From positions 1 through 13,586 of the forward strand of contig JAAZBY010000194.1 in assembly GCA_012513595.1 (NCBI GenBank): 13,586 nucleotides of DNA, written 5' to 3'. Under the pieces are notes generated by a model. The model saw only the letters and a program-made list of their open reading frames with translations. It made no database searches and was not told the origin of the DNA. Source of the stretch: Chloroflexota bacterium (GTDB lineage: Bacteria; Chloroflexota; Anaerolineae; UBA1429). Position numbers and translations under genes: made by a program. Each line of letters starts with the position of its first letter. Positions within the stretch are counted from its first letter, which is position 1. Shown here in pieces: positions 1 to 8,355 of the stretch.

Positions 1-1
1 C

Positions 2-298
2 ATCATGCACACCGCCGCCGAAGGAGACGGCCCGGTGAACGCCCTGGACCGCGCCATGCGCAAGGCACTGCTGCCCTTTTACCCGTGCCTGGAGGCCGTA
101 CAGTTGACCGACTATAAGGTGCGCATCCTCGACGAACAGGCCGCCACTGCGGCGCGTACCCGCGTGCTCATCGACGCCTCCGACGGCGTGCGCAGTTGGA
201 CCACGGTGGGGAGCTCTGTGAACATCATCGAGGCCTCTTTCCAGGCGCTGCTAGACAGCCTGGAACTGCCCCTTCTGGGGCGGCCTTCCCAGGCGTGA
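2..298 (+). CDS. cimA: (R)-citramalate synthase, C-terminal part (5' end outside window)
   Basis: This is the last ~98 codons of an open frame that enters from the left edge and stops at TGA 296-298. The product matches the C-terminal regulatory (LeuA-dimer) domain of the 2-isopropylmalate/citramalate synthase family. Visible signatures are GDGPVNALD near the start, then [11 protein letters not shown] and later [20 protein letters not shown]. The LTDYKVRI and SxNIIEASxQAL forms are typical of the CimA branch rather than LeuA, and a complete LeuA follows downstream. CimA condenses pyruvate with acetyl-CoA to citramalate, which LeuCD and LeuB carry on to 2-oxobutanoate for isoleucine. The catalytic TIM barrel lies outside the window, so substrate choice cannot be read from active-site residues. 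The ATG at 5 is internal, not the start. An assignment as a second LeuA is possible but less likely. Confidence 0.85.
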   Translation: MMHTAAEGDGPVNALDRAMRKALLPFYPCLEAVQLTDYKVRILDEQAATAARTRVLIDASDGVRSWTTVGSSVNIIEASFQALLDSLELPLLGRPSQA

Positions 299-384
299 TG
301 GCCGGGGGGTTGCCGGGCAGCAGCCCCACCCGGTCGGGAAGGTCGCCACACCCGAGCGCGTCGCCCACGCGAGTGCACAGGAAC

Positions 385-407
385 GCTGCGCCCCGAGCCG
401 GCGCAGC
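385..407 (+). other. Small stem-loop upstream of leuA
   Basis: A perfect 8-bp stem (GCTGCGCC / GGCGCAGC) with a 7-nt loop lies in the 136-bp gap between cimA and leuA. It sits 15 nt ahead of the leuA Shine-Dalgarno AGGAGG (423-428). No T-run follows, so it is not an intrinsic terminator. In such GC-rich DNA an 8-bp stem can arise by chance. No convincing promoter or leader peptide was seen in the rest of the gap, so leuA is probably transcribed from upstream of cimA. Confidence 0.3.
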
Positions 408-434
408 CCAGAGGGAGGAATCAGGAGGGCACCG

Positions 435-2018
435 ATGGATACCGTAACGATCTTTGACACCACCCTGCGCGACGGGGAGCAATCCCCCGGCGCCACGATG
501 CACACCCAGGAAAAGCTGCAGATCGCCCGGCAGTTGGCCCACCTCGGCGTCGACGTCATCGAGGCCGGCTTCCCCGCCTCCTCGCCCGGGGACCTGGAGG
601 CCGTCCAGCGCATCGCCCGCCAGACGGAGGGCCCCGTGATCTGCGGGCTGGCCCGCTGCGTCCGAGCGGATATCGACGCTGCCTGGCAGGGGATCCGCGA
701 TGCGGCGCGCGGCCGGATTCACGTCTTTATCGCCACGTCCGACGTGCACATGCAGCACAAGCTGCGTATGAGCCGCGCACAGGTCGTCGAGGCGGCCCGC
801 ACTATGGTCGCCCACGCCCGCTCCTACTGCGATGATATCGAGTTCTCGCCTGAGGACGCCGGCCGCTCGGACCCCGAGTTCCTCTACGAGGTGCTCGCCG
901 CGGCCATCGCCGCCGGCGCCACGACGGTCAACATCCCCGACACGGTCGGCTACCTGATGCCCTGGGAGTTCGGCGCCCTGATCCGCGGCATCCGCCAGAA
1001 CACCCCCGGCATCGAGAAGGCCGTCATCTCGGTACACTGCCACAACGACCTCGGCCTGGCCACCGCCAACACGCTGGCCGGCGTCATGGAGGGGGCCCGC
1101 CAGGTCGAGTGCACCATCAACGGCCTGGGGGAGCGCGCCGGCAACGCCGCGCTTGAGGAAATCGTCATGGCTCTCTATACTCGGCGCGATCAGCTGGGCA
1201 TCGACACGCACATCAACACGCGCGAGATCATCCCCGCCAGCCGCATGGTCTCCGCTTTTACCGGCCTGATGGTGCAGGCCAACAAGGCCATCGTGGGCGC
1301 TAACGCCTTTGCCCATGAGGCGGGCATTCACCAGGACGGCATCCTCAAGCACCGCCAGACCTACGAGATCATCGATGCGGAGACGGTGGGCCTGTCGGCC
1401 GGGCGGCTGGTGCTGGGCAAGCACTCGGGGCGCCACGCCTTCACCGATCGCCTCACGCAGATGGGCTACCACCTCGACGCCGAGCAGGTAAACCGCGCCT
1501 TTGCCCGCTTCAAAGACCTGGCCGACAAGAAAAAGATCGTGTCGGACGCAGACCTGGCCGCCCTGGTGGCCGACGAGGTCTTCCAGCCGCAGGAGGTCTA
1601 CCGGCTGGAGCACCTGCAGGTCTCCTGCGGAGACCACGCCATCGCCACGGCCACCGTGGCCCTGCGCGGGCCCGAGGGGGAGCTGCTCGTCGATTCGGCC
1701 CACGGCACCGGCCCGGTGGACGCCGTCTACAAGGCCATCAACCGCATCATCGGCGTGCCCAACGAGCTGACCGAGTTCTCGGTCGTCTCGGTCACCGAGG
1801 GGATCGACGCCCAGGGGCAAGTCTCCATCCGCATCGAGGCGGATGCCGGCGCCCAAAATGGCCTGCCCGTGAACCCGCAGACCGGCGAGAAGCGCTGGGT
1901 CTTTACCGGGCAGGGCACCAGTACCGACATCATAGTGGCCAGCGGGCGGGCCTACATGGCCGCGCTGAACAAGCTGCTGGCCTACCGCCACATGCTGCCC
2001 GCGACCCAGAACGCCTAG
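435..2018 (+). CDS. leuA: 2-isopropylmalate synthase
   Basis: LeuA condenses 2-oxoisovalerate with acetyl-CoA to 2-isopropylmalate, the first committed step of leucine synthesis. The 527-aa product has the usual family length. The N-terminal HMGL-like TIM barrel opens with [12 protein letters not shown] (residues 8-19; R12 and D13 catalytic/metal site), and the metal ligands appear in HCHND (H201, H203). [13 protein letters not shown] and HEAGIHQDG follow. The C-terminal LeuA-dimer/allosteric domain includes [16 protein letters not shown] (from residue 423), so leucine feedback control is likely by family knowledge. The ATG start is set by an AGGAGG at 423-428 with 6-nt spacing. The gene follows cimA in the same direction and precedes leuC. 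Tandem cimA-leuA paralogues with distinct substrates are common where isoleucine is made through citramalate. Confidence 0.96.
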   Translation: MDTVTIFDTTLRDGEQSPGATMHTQEKLQIARQLAHLGVDVIEAGFPASSPGDLEAVQRIARQTEGPVICGLARCVRADIDAAWQGIRDAARGRIHVFIATSDVHMQHKLRMSRAQVVEAARTMVAHARSYCDDIEFSPEDAGRSDPEFLYEVLAAAIAAGATTVNIPDTVGYLMPWEFGALIRGIRQNTPGIEKAVISVHCHNDLGLATANTLAGVMEGARQVECTINGLGERAGNAALEEIVMALYTRRDQLGIDTHINTREIIPASRMVSAFTGLMVQANKAIVGANAFAHEAGIHQDGILKHRQTYEIIDAETVGLSAGRLVLGKHSGRHAFTDRLTQMGYHLDAEQVNRAFARFKDLADKKKIVSDADLAALVADEVFQPQEVYRLEHLQVSCGDHAIATATVALRGPEGELLVDSAHGTGPVDAVYKAINRIIGVPNELTEFSVVSVTEGIDAQGQVSIRIEADAGAQNGLPVNPQTGEKRWVFTGQGTSTDIIVASGRAYMAALNKLLAYRHMLPATQNA

Positions 2019-2026
2019 GTCCGAGA

Positions 2027-2061
2027 GGGCCGGAGGGGGCCCGCGCGGCCCCCTCCGGCCC
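2027..2061 (+). other. Perfect 15-bp hairpin in the leuA-leuC spacer
   Basis: The arms 2027-2041 and 2047-2061 are exact reverse complements (GGGCCGGAGGGGGCC against its complement) around a 5-nt CGCGC loop. The structure begins 8 nt after the leuA stop and ends 26 nt before the leuC ATG. No T-run follows, so a classical intrinsic terminator is unlikely. It could be an mRNA stabiliser, a processing site or a partial attenuator that lowers leuC and downstream expression relative to leuA; which of these is inference. Confidence 0.6.
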
Positions 2062-2087
2062 GCCGCCCCCAGAGAAAGGGAACCTGC

Positions 2088-3356
2088 ATGACTCACCCTG
2101 CCATGACCATGGCGCAAAAGATCCTGGCTGCCCACACCGGGCAGGAAACCCTCGCGGTCGGCGCGCTTGTCGACGTCGCGGTGGACCTGGTCCTCGCCAA
2201 CGACATCACCGCGCCCATCGCCATCCAAGAGTTCGCCAAGCTCGGCGTCGACCGCGTCTTTGACCGGGACCGCATCGCCCTGGTGCCCGACCACTTTGCT
2301 CCCAACAAGGACATCAAGTCGGCCGAGCAGTGCAAGGCGATGCGCGAGTTCGCCCATCGCCACCGCATCACCCACTATTTTGAAGTCGGGCGCATGGGCA
2401 TCGAGCACGCCCTCCTTCCGGAGCAGGGGCTGGTGCTGCCCGGCGACGTCGTCGTCGGGGCCGATTCCCACACCTGCACCTACGGGGCCGTGGGCGCCTT
2501 TGCCACCGGCATGGGCTCCACCGATATCGCCGTGGCCATGGCCACCGGCCGCATCTGGATGCGCGTGCCTGAGACGGTCCGCTTTGTCTATCGCGGCGCC
2601 CTGCGCCCCTGGGTGGGCGGCAAAGACCTGATCCTGCACACCATCGGGCTGGTCGGCGTGGACGGCGCCCGCTACCAGGCCATGGAGTTCGCCGGCGAGA
2701 CGGTCGACGCCCTGACCATGGACGACCGCTTCACCATGGCCAACATGGCCATCGAGGCGGGGGCCAAGGCCGGCCTCTTTCATGCGGACGCCAAGACCGA
2801 GGAGTACGTCGCCGGCCGCGCCGTGCGCCCGTACCGGGCCTACGCCTCAGACCCGGGCGCCGAATACGCCCGCGTCATTGAGATCGACGCCGCGGCGGTG
2901 GAGCCGGTGGTGGCCTTCCCGCACCTGCCCTCCAATGCGCGCCCCCTCAGCCAGGTGGGCGAGGTGGGTATCGACCAGGCCGTCATCGGCTCCTGCACCA
3001 ACGGGCGCTGGAAGGACCTCGTCGAGGCGGCCACCATCCTCAAGGGCCGCCAGGTGCACCCGCTGGTGCGCTGCATCGTCATCCCTGGCACCCAGGCGCT
3101 CTACAAGCGCGCCGTGCAGGAGGGGTTGGCCGAGGTCTTTGTCGACGCCGGCGCCGTGTTCAGCACGCCGACCTGTGGCCCCTGCCTGGGCGGCTACATG
3201 GGCGTCCTGGCCGCGGGAGAGCGCTGTATCTCGACCACCAACCGGAACTTTGTCGGGCGGATGGGCCACGCCGAGAGCGAGGTCTACCTGGCCGGGCCGG
3301 CCGTAGCCGCCGCCAGCGCCGTCCTGGGCCGCATCGGCGGTCCCGACGATCTATAG
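2088..3356 (+). CDS. leuC: 3-isopropylmalate dehydratase large subunit
   Basis: LeuC, with LeuD, isomerises 2-isopropylmalate to 3-isopropylmalate; family members of this type often also handle citramalate. The 422-aa product belongs to the short LeuC/homoaconitase-like group of the aconitase superfamily rather than the ~470-aa E. coli type. The [4Fe-4S] ligands are visible as SCTNGR (C303) and TCGPC (C363, C366). The substrate and cluster region [11 protein letters not shown] lies near residues 124-134, followed by [11 protein letters not shown]. The ATG is preceded by a purine-rich GAAAGGG (2074-2080) with 7-nt spacing. It lies in an operon between leuA and thrC, and its partner leuD lies past thrC. 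With CimA upstream, this isomerase plausibly serves both leucine and isoleucine routes, which is inference. Confidence 0.95.
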   Translation: MTHPAMTMAQKILAAHTGQETLAVGALVDVAVDLVLANDITAPIAIQEFAKLGVDRVFDRDRIALVPDHFAPNKDIKSAEQCKAMREFAHRHRITHYFEVGRMGIEHALLPEQGLVLPGDVVVGADSHTCTYGAVGAFATGMGSTDIAVAMATGRIWMRVPETVRFVYRGALRPWVGGKDLILHTIGLVGVDGARYQAMEFAGETVDALTMDDRFTMANMAIEAGAKAGLFHADAKTEEYVAGRAVRPYRAYASDPGAEYARVIEIDAAAVEPVVAFPHLPSNARPLSQVGEVGIDQAVIGSCTNGRWKDLVEAATILKGRQVHPLVRCIVIPGTQALYKRAVQEGLAEVFVDAGAVFSTPTCGPCLGGYMGVLAAGERCISTTNRNFVGRMGHAESEVYLAGPAVAAASAVLGRIGGPDDL

Positions 3357-3382
3357 CGTTTTCGCGAGACCGAGGAGAGATC

Positions 3383-4738
3383 ATGGCGAGTCAGCAATCC
3401 TGGTTCCAGTGTGTGCGCGGCTGTGAGGGGCGTTACTCCATCTTTGACATCATCTATCGCTGCCCGCATTGCGACGGGTTGCTGGAAGTGTGCCATGACG
3501 TGGACGCGCTCAAAGAGACCTCACCGGCCGAGTGGAAGGCCCGCTTTGACGAGCGCATGCACACCACCAAGTGGCCCTACGGCAGCGGCGTGTGGGGCAA
3601 GAAGGAGTGGGTCGCCCCGGAGATCTCCCCCGACCACATCGTGTCGATGTACGAGGGGCACACCAACCTCTTCTGGGCCGAGCGCTTTGGGGATGAACTG
3701 GGCCTCCGCGACCTGTGGGTCAAGATGTCGGGCAACAGCCACACCGGCTCGTTCAAAGACCTGGGCATGACGGTGCTGGTGAGCGTGGTGCGGCAGATCA
3801 TGGCCGCGGGCTCTGGCGTGCGGGCCATCGCCTGCGCCTCCACCGGGGACACCTCGGCGGCCCTGGCGGCCTACTGCGCCGCCGCCGGCATCCAGTCGAT
3901 CGTCTTCCTGCCGCGCGACAAGGTCTCGGCCGCGCAGCTCATCCAGCCGATCGCCAACGGCGCCCTGGTCCTCTCCCTCGACACTGACTTTGACGGGTGC
4001 ATGGCCATCGTCCGCGAGGTGACCAAGGACAACACCATCTACCTGGCCAACTCGATGAACTCGCTGCGCATCGAGGGGCAAAAGACGGTGGGGATCGAGA
4101 TCGTCCAGCAGTTTGACTGGGAAGTGCCCGACTGGATCATCATCCCCTCGGGGAACCTGGGCAACATCAGCGCGCTGGGCAAGGGGCTGTTGCTGATGAA
4201 GGAACTGGGCCTGATCGACCGGCTGCCCCGCCTGGTGGCCGCCCAGGCCGAACGGGCCAACCCCTTCTACCGCGCTTTCCGCAGCGGCTTCCGCGAGTAC
4301 GCGCCCGTCACGGCGGGCACTACCCTGGCCAGCGCCATCCAGATCGGCGACCCCGTCTCGTACGAAAAGGCGGCGCGGGCCATCCAGCAGTTCGACGGGC
4401 TGGTAGAGCAGGCCACGGAAAACGAGCTGGCCGACGCCGCCGCCCGGGCCGACCGCACCGGCATGTACACCTGCCCGCACACCGGCGTGGCGCTGGCCGT
4501 CCTGACCAAGCTCGTCCGGCGGGGCGAGATCGGCCCGACGGACCGCGTCATCGTCGTGTCGACGGCGCACGGGCTCAAGTTCACCGGCTTTAAGGTCGGC
4601 TACCACGAGGGCACCCTGGACGGCGTGGAGGCCCTCCATCGCAACCCGCCCGTCGAGCTGCCGCCCGACGTGGGCGCCGTCCGCGACGCCATCGCCCGCG
4701 AACTGGACAAGCGCCAGCCCGCCACTGGCGCACAATAA
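3383..4738 (+). CDS. thrC: Threonine synthase (PLP-dependent)
   Basis: Threonine synthase converts O-phosphohomoserine to threonine with pyridoxal phosphate. The 451-aa product has a short N-terminal cysteine region (C10, C14, C27, C30, the last pair as CPHC) resembling a zinc ribbon, as in many ThrC proteins. The fold-type II PLP core follows. [14 protein letters not shown] carries the Schiff-base lysine K125, and SGNLGN (residues 256-261) is the glycine-rich phosphate-binding loop. The downstream segments [15 protein letters not shown] and STAHGLKF also fit the family. The start ATG has AGGAG at 3373-3377, 5 nt away. The gene sits between leuC and leuD with gaps of only 26 and 12 bp, so it is cotranscribed. 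Threonine can be deaminated to 2-oxobutanoate for isoleucine, which links it to the pathway. A related fold-type II enzyme is conceivable, but the motifs favour ThrC. Confidence 0.93.
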   Translation: MASQQSWFQCVRGCEGRYSIFDIIYRCPHCDGLLEVCHDVDALKETSPAEWKARFDERMHTTKWPYGSGVWGKKEWVAPEISPDHIVSMYEGHTNLFWAERFGDELGLRDLWVKMSGNSHTGSFKDLGMTVLVSVVRQIMAAGSGVRAIACASTGDTSAALAAYCAAAGIQSIVFLPRDKVSAAQLIQPIANGALVLSLDTDFDGCMAIVREVTKDNTIYLANSMNSLRIEGQKTVGIEIVQQFDWEVPDWIIIPSGNLGNISALGKGLLLMKELGLIDRLPRLVAAQAERANPFYRAFRSGFREYAPVTAGTTLASAIQIGDPVSYEKAARAIQQFDGLVEQATENELADAAARADRTGMYTCPHTGVALAVLTKLVRRGEIGPTDRVIVVSTAHGLKFTGFKVGYHEGTLDGVEALHRNPPVELPPDVGAVRDAIARELDKRQPATGAQ

Positions 4739-4750
4739 GGAGGACCTTCC

Positions 4751-5251
4751 GTGAGCATTACCGGCCGCGTCTGGAAATACGGCGACAACGTCGACACCGA
4801 CGCCATCATCCCGGCCCGCTACCTGAACACCACGTCCGAGGCAGAGCTGGCCGCCCACTGCATGGAAGACCACGACCCCGGCTTTGCCGAGAGGGTCCGC
4901 CCCGGAGACATCATCGTGGCGGGCACCAACTTTGGCTGCGGCTCTTCGCGTGAGCACGCGCCGGTGGCCATCAAGGCGGCCGGCATCGGTTGCGTCATCG
5001 CCGAGACGTTTGCGCGCATCTTTTTCCGCAACGCGATCAACATCGGCCTGCCGATCCTCGAGTGCCCCGAGGCCGCCCGCGCGGCGCAGGCCGGCCAGCG
5101 CCTCGAGGTGGACCTGGCCGCCGGCCTGATCCGCAACCTGGACCTGGGGCGCGAGTACCGGGCCACGGCCTACCCGCCCTTCATGCTGGACCTCATCGCC
5201 GCGGGGGGCCTGGTCGAGCACACACGGCGCAAGATCCAGGCGGGCGCCTGA
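4751..5251 (+). CDS. leuD: 3-isopropylmalate dehydratase small subunit
   Basis: LeuD is the swivelling small subunit that completes the LeuCD isomerase active site. The 166-aa length matches the short LeuD type that pairs with ~420-aa LeuC proteins. Hallmarks are [15 protein letters not shown] near the N-terminus, [12 protein letters not shown] (residues 60-71), and [15 protein letters not shown]. It starts with GTG at 4751, supported by a strong AAGGAGGA (4737-4744) that overlaps the thrC stop codon and has 6-nt spacing. That arrangement suggests translational coupling to thrC. leuB follows after 39 bp. Confidence 0.96.
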   Translation: MSITGRVWKYGDNVDTDAIIPARYLNTTSEAELAAHCMEDHDPGFAERVRPGDIIVAGTNFGCGSSREHAPVAIKAAGIGCVIAETFARIFFRNAINIGLPILECPEAARAAQAGQRLEVDLAAGLIRNLDLGREYRATAYPPFMLDLIAAGGLVEHTRRKIQAGA

Positions 5252-5290
5252 GGCCGTCCGCCCTTCGCCATCGAGAGAAAGGTACGTGAG

Positions 5291-6360
5291 ATGCAAGCGA
5301 ACATCGCCGTCCTCGCCGGGGATGGCATCGGCCCCGAAGTCACTGCCCAGGCCCGGCGGGTGCTGGAAGCCGTGGCCCGGCGCTACGGCCACGATTTCGG
5401 CTTTCAGGAGGGGTTGGTGGGCGGCGCGGCCATCGACGCGCGCGGCACCGCCCTGCCCGAGGAGACCCTGACCCTCTGCAAAGCCTCCGACGCGGTGCTC
5501 TTTGGCGCCGTGGGCGGCCCGCGGTGGGACGATTCGGCCGCCAAGGTGCGCCCCGAGCAGGGGCTGCTGGGCCTCCGCCAGGGGATGGGGCTATACGCAA
5601 CCTGCGCCCGGTGCGCCTCTACCCGGCGCTCATCGACGCCTCCACCATCAAGGCCGAGGTGCTGCGTGGCACTGACCTGGTGGTGGTCCGCGAACTGACC
5701 GGCGGCCTCTACTTTGGCGAGCGCGGCCGGCGCGACGCGGGGCGCACCGCGTACGACACCATGATCTACTCCGAGCACGAGGTCGAGCGGGTGGTCCACG
5801 CGGCCTTTCGCCTGGCCCGCACCCGCCGCGGCCTGGTCACCTCGGTGGACAAGGCCAACGTCCTGGAGTGCTCGCGCCTGTGGCGGGAGGTGGCCACCCG
5901 CGTGGCCCGTGAGTACCCCGACGTCCGCTGCGAGCACCTGCTGGTGGACGCCTGCGCCATGCACCTGATCCGCCGCCCGGCGACGTTCGACGTGATCGTT
6001 ACCGAGAACATGTTTGGCGACATCCTCACCGACGAGGCCTCCATGCTGAGCGGCTCGATGGGCATGCTCCCGTCGGCCTCGCTCGGCGAGGGGCGCCTGG
6101 GGCTCTACGAGCCGATCCACGGCTCCGCCCCGGATATCGCCGGCCAGGGGATCGCCAACCCGCTGGCGGCCATCCTGAGCGCCGCGCTGCTCCTGCGCTA
6201 CTCGCTGGGGCTGGACGAGGAGGCCCGCGCCATCGAGGGGGCCGTCGAGCGGGCCCTGGCCGCGGGGTACCGCACCAAGGACATCGCCGCGCCGGATGAG
6301 CCGGTGACGGGCACCATCGCCATAGGCGATCTGATCGTGGCAGCCGTTTCACAGAGCTAG
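5291..6360 (+). pseudogene. leuB: 3-isopropylmalate dehydrogenase, split by a one-base deletion
   Basis: LeuB oxidatively decarboxylates 3-isopropylmalate with NAD+, and often also erythro-3-methylmalate in the citramalate route. The ATG at 5291 opens a frame with GDGIGPEV (residues 10-17) and AVGGPRWD, reading family sequence up to [13 protein letters not shown]. Near 5597-5600 that frame is lost: it runs on as unrelated sequence to a stop at 5696-5698. The family sequence resumes in the next frame from the codon at 5599 as [15 protein letters not shown]. It then continues through [33 protein letters not shown] and [18 protein letters not shown] to TAG 6358-6360. The join GLYA-NLRP is the expected one, so one A appears to be missing from a GCAAAC context. 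The rejoined protein would be ~356 aa, the normal length. No slippery heptamer is visible. A sequencing or assembly error or a recent mutation is the likely cause. Confidence 0.9.
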
Positions 6361-6413
6361 TCCCTATCCACACACGTTGCGCCCGCGTCGGCGGCCGCCG
6401 GGAGGAAGAGACC

Positions 6414-7337
6414 GTGGGCATGAAAGAGTCCGAGTTCATCTGGTTTGATGGCGAGTTCGTCCCCTGGGGAGAGGCCAAGGTGCACGTGCTCTCGCATGCG
6501 CTGCACTATGGCTCCAGCGTGTTCGAGGGGATCCGCGCCTACGACACCGCGGCCGGGACGGCGGTCTTTTGCTTGCCGGCGCACATGAAGCGCATGGTCG
6601 ATTCCTGCCGGGTGTACCGCATGGAGCTGCCCTTCTCGCGCGAGGCGTTGACCCAAGCAGTGCTCGACACGGTGGCCAAGAACAAGCTGCGCTCCTGCTA
6701 CATCCGGCCGCTGGTGTTCCGTGGATACCGGCAGCTGGGCGTTGAGCCGCGCACCTGCCCGGTGCAGGTGATCATCGCCGCCTGGGAGTGGGGCGCCTAC
6801 CTGGGGCCCGAGGCGCTCGAGCACGGCGTGGACGTGGGCGTGTCGTCGTGGCGGCGCATGGCGCCCGGCACCACCCCCGCCGCCGTCAAGGCGGGCGGCC
6901 ACTACACCAACTCGCAGCTGATCCACATGGAGGCCGTCGAGAACGGCTATGAGGAGGGCATCGCCCTCGACGTCTACGGCTACGTGTGTGAGGGGAGCGG
7001 GGAGAACGTCTTTCTCGTCCAGGACGGCGTCCTGTACACGCCGCCGCGCGCCTCGTCGATCCTGAACGGCATCACGCGCCACTGCATCATGCAGCTGGCG
7101 CGTGACGCGGGCTACCCCGTCGTCGAGGCCCAGATCGCCCGCGAGCAGCTCTACCTGGCTGACGAGGTCTTCTTCTCCGGCACCGCCGCCGAGATCACGC
7201 CGATCCGCTCGGTCGATCACATCGTCGTCGGCGCCGGGCGGCGGGGGCCCATCACGGCCCGCCTACAGGCCGACTTTTTTGACGTCGTCTCTGGCAAGGT
7301 GCCGGACCGGCACGGCTGGTTGACGCCCGTTCGCTAG
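6414..7337 (+). CDS. ilvE: Branched-chain amino acid aminotransferase
   Basis: IlvE transfers amino groups between glutamate and the 2-oxo acids of leucine, isoleucine and valine, the last step of the pathways in this operon. The 307-aa product is a fold-type IV PLP aminotransferase of normal length. Visible features are the N-terminal [16 protein letters not shown], the Schiff-base lysine K159 in [12 protein letters not shown], the stretch [20 protein letters not shown], and the cofactor-phosphate region [16 protein letters not shown] 6414 is preferred as start because GGAGG (6401-6405) lies 8 nt upstream; the in-frame ATG at 6420 would be 14 nt away and removes only two residues. A D-amino-acid or aminodeoxychorismate enzyme of the same fold is less likely given the context. 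It is the last gene before a strong hairpin. Confidence 0.93.
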   Translation: MGMKESEFIWFDGEFVPWGEAKVHVLSHALHYGSSVFEGIRAYDTAAGTAVFCLPAHMKRMVDSCRVYRMELPFSREALTQAVLDTVAKNKLRSCYIRPLVFRGYRQLGVEPRTCPVQVIIAAWEWGAYLGPEALEHGVDVGVSSWRRMAPGTTPAAVKAGGHYTNSQLIHMEAVENGYEEGIALDVYGYVCEGSGENVFLVQDGVLYTPPRASSILNGITRHCIMQLARDAGYPVVEAQIAREQLYLADEVFFSGTAAEITPIRSVDHIVVGAGRRGPITARLQADFFDVVSGKVPDRHGWLTPVR

Positions 7338-7362
7338 CCGCGCGGTTAGCAGGCCAACCGTA

Positions 7363-7410
7363 GGGAGCCCTGGGCGGTCCGAGCAGACTGGACCGCCCGG
7401 GGCTCCCCTT
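7363..7410 (+). terminator. Terminator-like hairpin after ilvE
   Basis: Arms 7363-7380 and 7390-7407 form an 18-bp GC-rich stem with a single G-U wobble (T7371) and a 9-nt loop. It starts 25 nt after the ilvE stop. Only CTT follows, so there is no proper U-tract. It may end or weaken readthrough of the leu/ilv operon or protect the 3' end. The next gene has its own promoter just downstream. Confidence 0.65.
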
Positions 7411-7434
7411 GCATGCTGCGCGCGCCGCGGTGCT

Positions 7435-7463
7435 TTGCTCACGCTCTGAGGCTGGTGTAGAAT
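7435..7463 (+). promoter_or_regulatory. Predicted sigma70-like promoter for nadCAB
   Basis: A -35-like TTGCTC (7435-7440) and a -10 TAGAAT (7458-7463, 5 of 6 consensus bases) are separated by exactly 17 nt. They lie after the ilvE hairpin and ~40 nt before the nadC ATG. The -35 is weak (3 of 6). The expected transcription start is near 7470. No NiaR- or NrtR-type operator was recognised. Confidence 0.55.
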
Positions 7464-7503
7464 AGTCTGCGGAGTCTCGCCAACCACAGTGCGGAGTACA
7501 GCC

Positions 7504-8355
7504 ATGGACCTCGATACAGAAATCCGGCGCATCGCCGAACGGGCTCTGGCCGAGGATGTCGGCCCCGGAGACGTGACCTCCAACGCCATCATCAGCCCCG
7601 CCACGCACCTGACTGGCACCTTCCTCGTCAAGGCGGCAGGTGTCGTCGCCGGCCTGGGCGTGGTGGGCCAGGTCTTTGCCCTGGTCGACGACGCCATCTC
7701 GTACACCCCCCTGGTTAGCGAGGGCACGCCCGTCGCGGTGGGCGACGTGGTCGCCCGCGTGGACGGCTACGGCCCCGGCATTCTGGTGGCCGAACGCGTG
7801 GCGCTCAACTTCTTGCAGCGCATGTCGGGCATCGCCTCGCTCACCCGCGAGTACGTCGAGGCCGTGCGCGGCACCCGCGCCCGCATTCTGGACACCCGCA
7901 AGACGGCCCCCGGCCTCCGCACGCTGGACAAGATGGCCGTCGCCCTGGGCGGCGGCATGAACCACCGCATCGGCCTGTACGACATGGTTTTGATCAAAGA
8001 CAACCACATCGAGGCCGCCGGCGGGATCCGCGAGGCGGTGCGCCGCGTGCGTGCCCAGGTGCACGGCCTGGCCATTGAGGTGGAGGTCGAGTCGCTCGCC
8101 CAGTTCGACGAGGCCCTCTCCCTGGGCGTCGACCGCATCATGCTGGACAACATGTCGCTCGACCTGATGCGCGAGGCCGTCCGCCGCGGGAACGGACGGG
8201 TGGAGATCGAGGCCTCTGGCGGGATCACGCTCGATACCGTCGCCGCGGTGGCTGCCACCGGCGTGGACCTGATCTCGGTTGGTGACCTCACCCACTCGGT
8301 GAAGGCCCTGGATATCAGCCTGGACATCAAACTGCAGTCCGGAGAAAGCGCATGA
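7504..8355 (+). CDS. nadC: Nicotinate-nucleotide pyrophosphorylase (quinolinate phosphoribosyltransferase)
   Basis: NadC converts quinolinate and PRPP to nicotinate mononucleotide, CO2 and pyrophosphate in de novo NAD synthesis. The 283-aa product has the usual length and near-complete family motifs. These are ERVALNFLQRMSGIA, DTRKTAPGLR (residues 130-139, PRPP/quinolinate site), GGGMNHRIGLYDMVLIKDNH (149-168, K165), the EVEVES acidic site, IMLDNM, and EASGGI with ISVGDLTHS at the end of the barrel. ATG 7504 is chosen over an in-frame GTG at 7489 because GGAG (7493-7496) stands 7 nt ahead of it. Its stop overlaps the nadA start as ATGA (8352-8355), implying translational coupling. Confidence 0.96.
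   Translation: MDLDTEIRRIAERALAEDVGPGDVTSNAIISPATHLTGTFLVKAAGVVAGLGVVGQVFALVDDAISYTPLVSEGTPVAVGDVVARVDGYGPGILVAERVALNFLQRMSGIASLTREYVEAVRGTRARILDTRKTAPGLRTLDKMAVALGGGMNHRIGLYDMVLIKDNHIEAAGGIREAVRRVRAQVHGLAIEVEVESLAQFDEALSLGVDRIMLDNMSLDLMREAVRRGNGRVEIEASGGITLDTVAAVAATGVDLISVGDLTHSVKALDISLDIKLQSGESA

Noticed and set aside
299..434. T-box, leader peptide or other leucine attenuator in the cimA-leuA gap
   Set aside because: The 136-bp gap has only a small 8-bp stem, with no terminator and no leucine-codon-rich leader that I could see.
225..2783. An 852-codon open frame on the minus strand across leuA and leuC
   Set aside because: It is antisense to two clearly conserved genes. Its translation is rich in Gly, His, Asp and Val without domains, which is the usual mirror of GC-rich coding DNA.
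3521..5392. A 623-codon open frame on the minus strand across thrC and leuD
   Set aside because: Same reason: a compositional shadow of strongly conserved plus-strand genes, with no recognisable motif.
5591..5605. Programmed ribosomal frameshift in leuB
   Set aside because: No slippery heptamer of the X-XXY-YYZ type is present at the shift, and leuB is not known to need frameshifting. A lost base is simpler.
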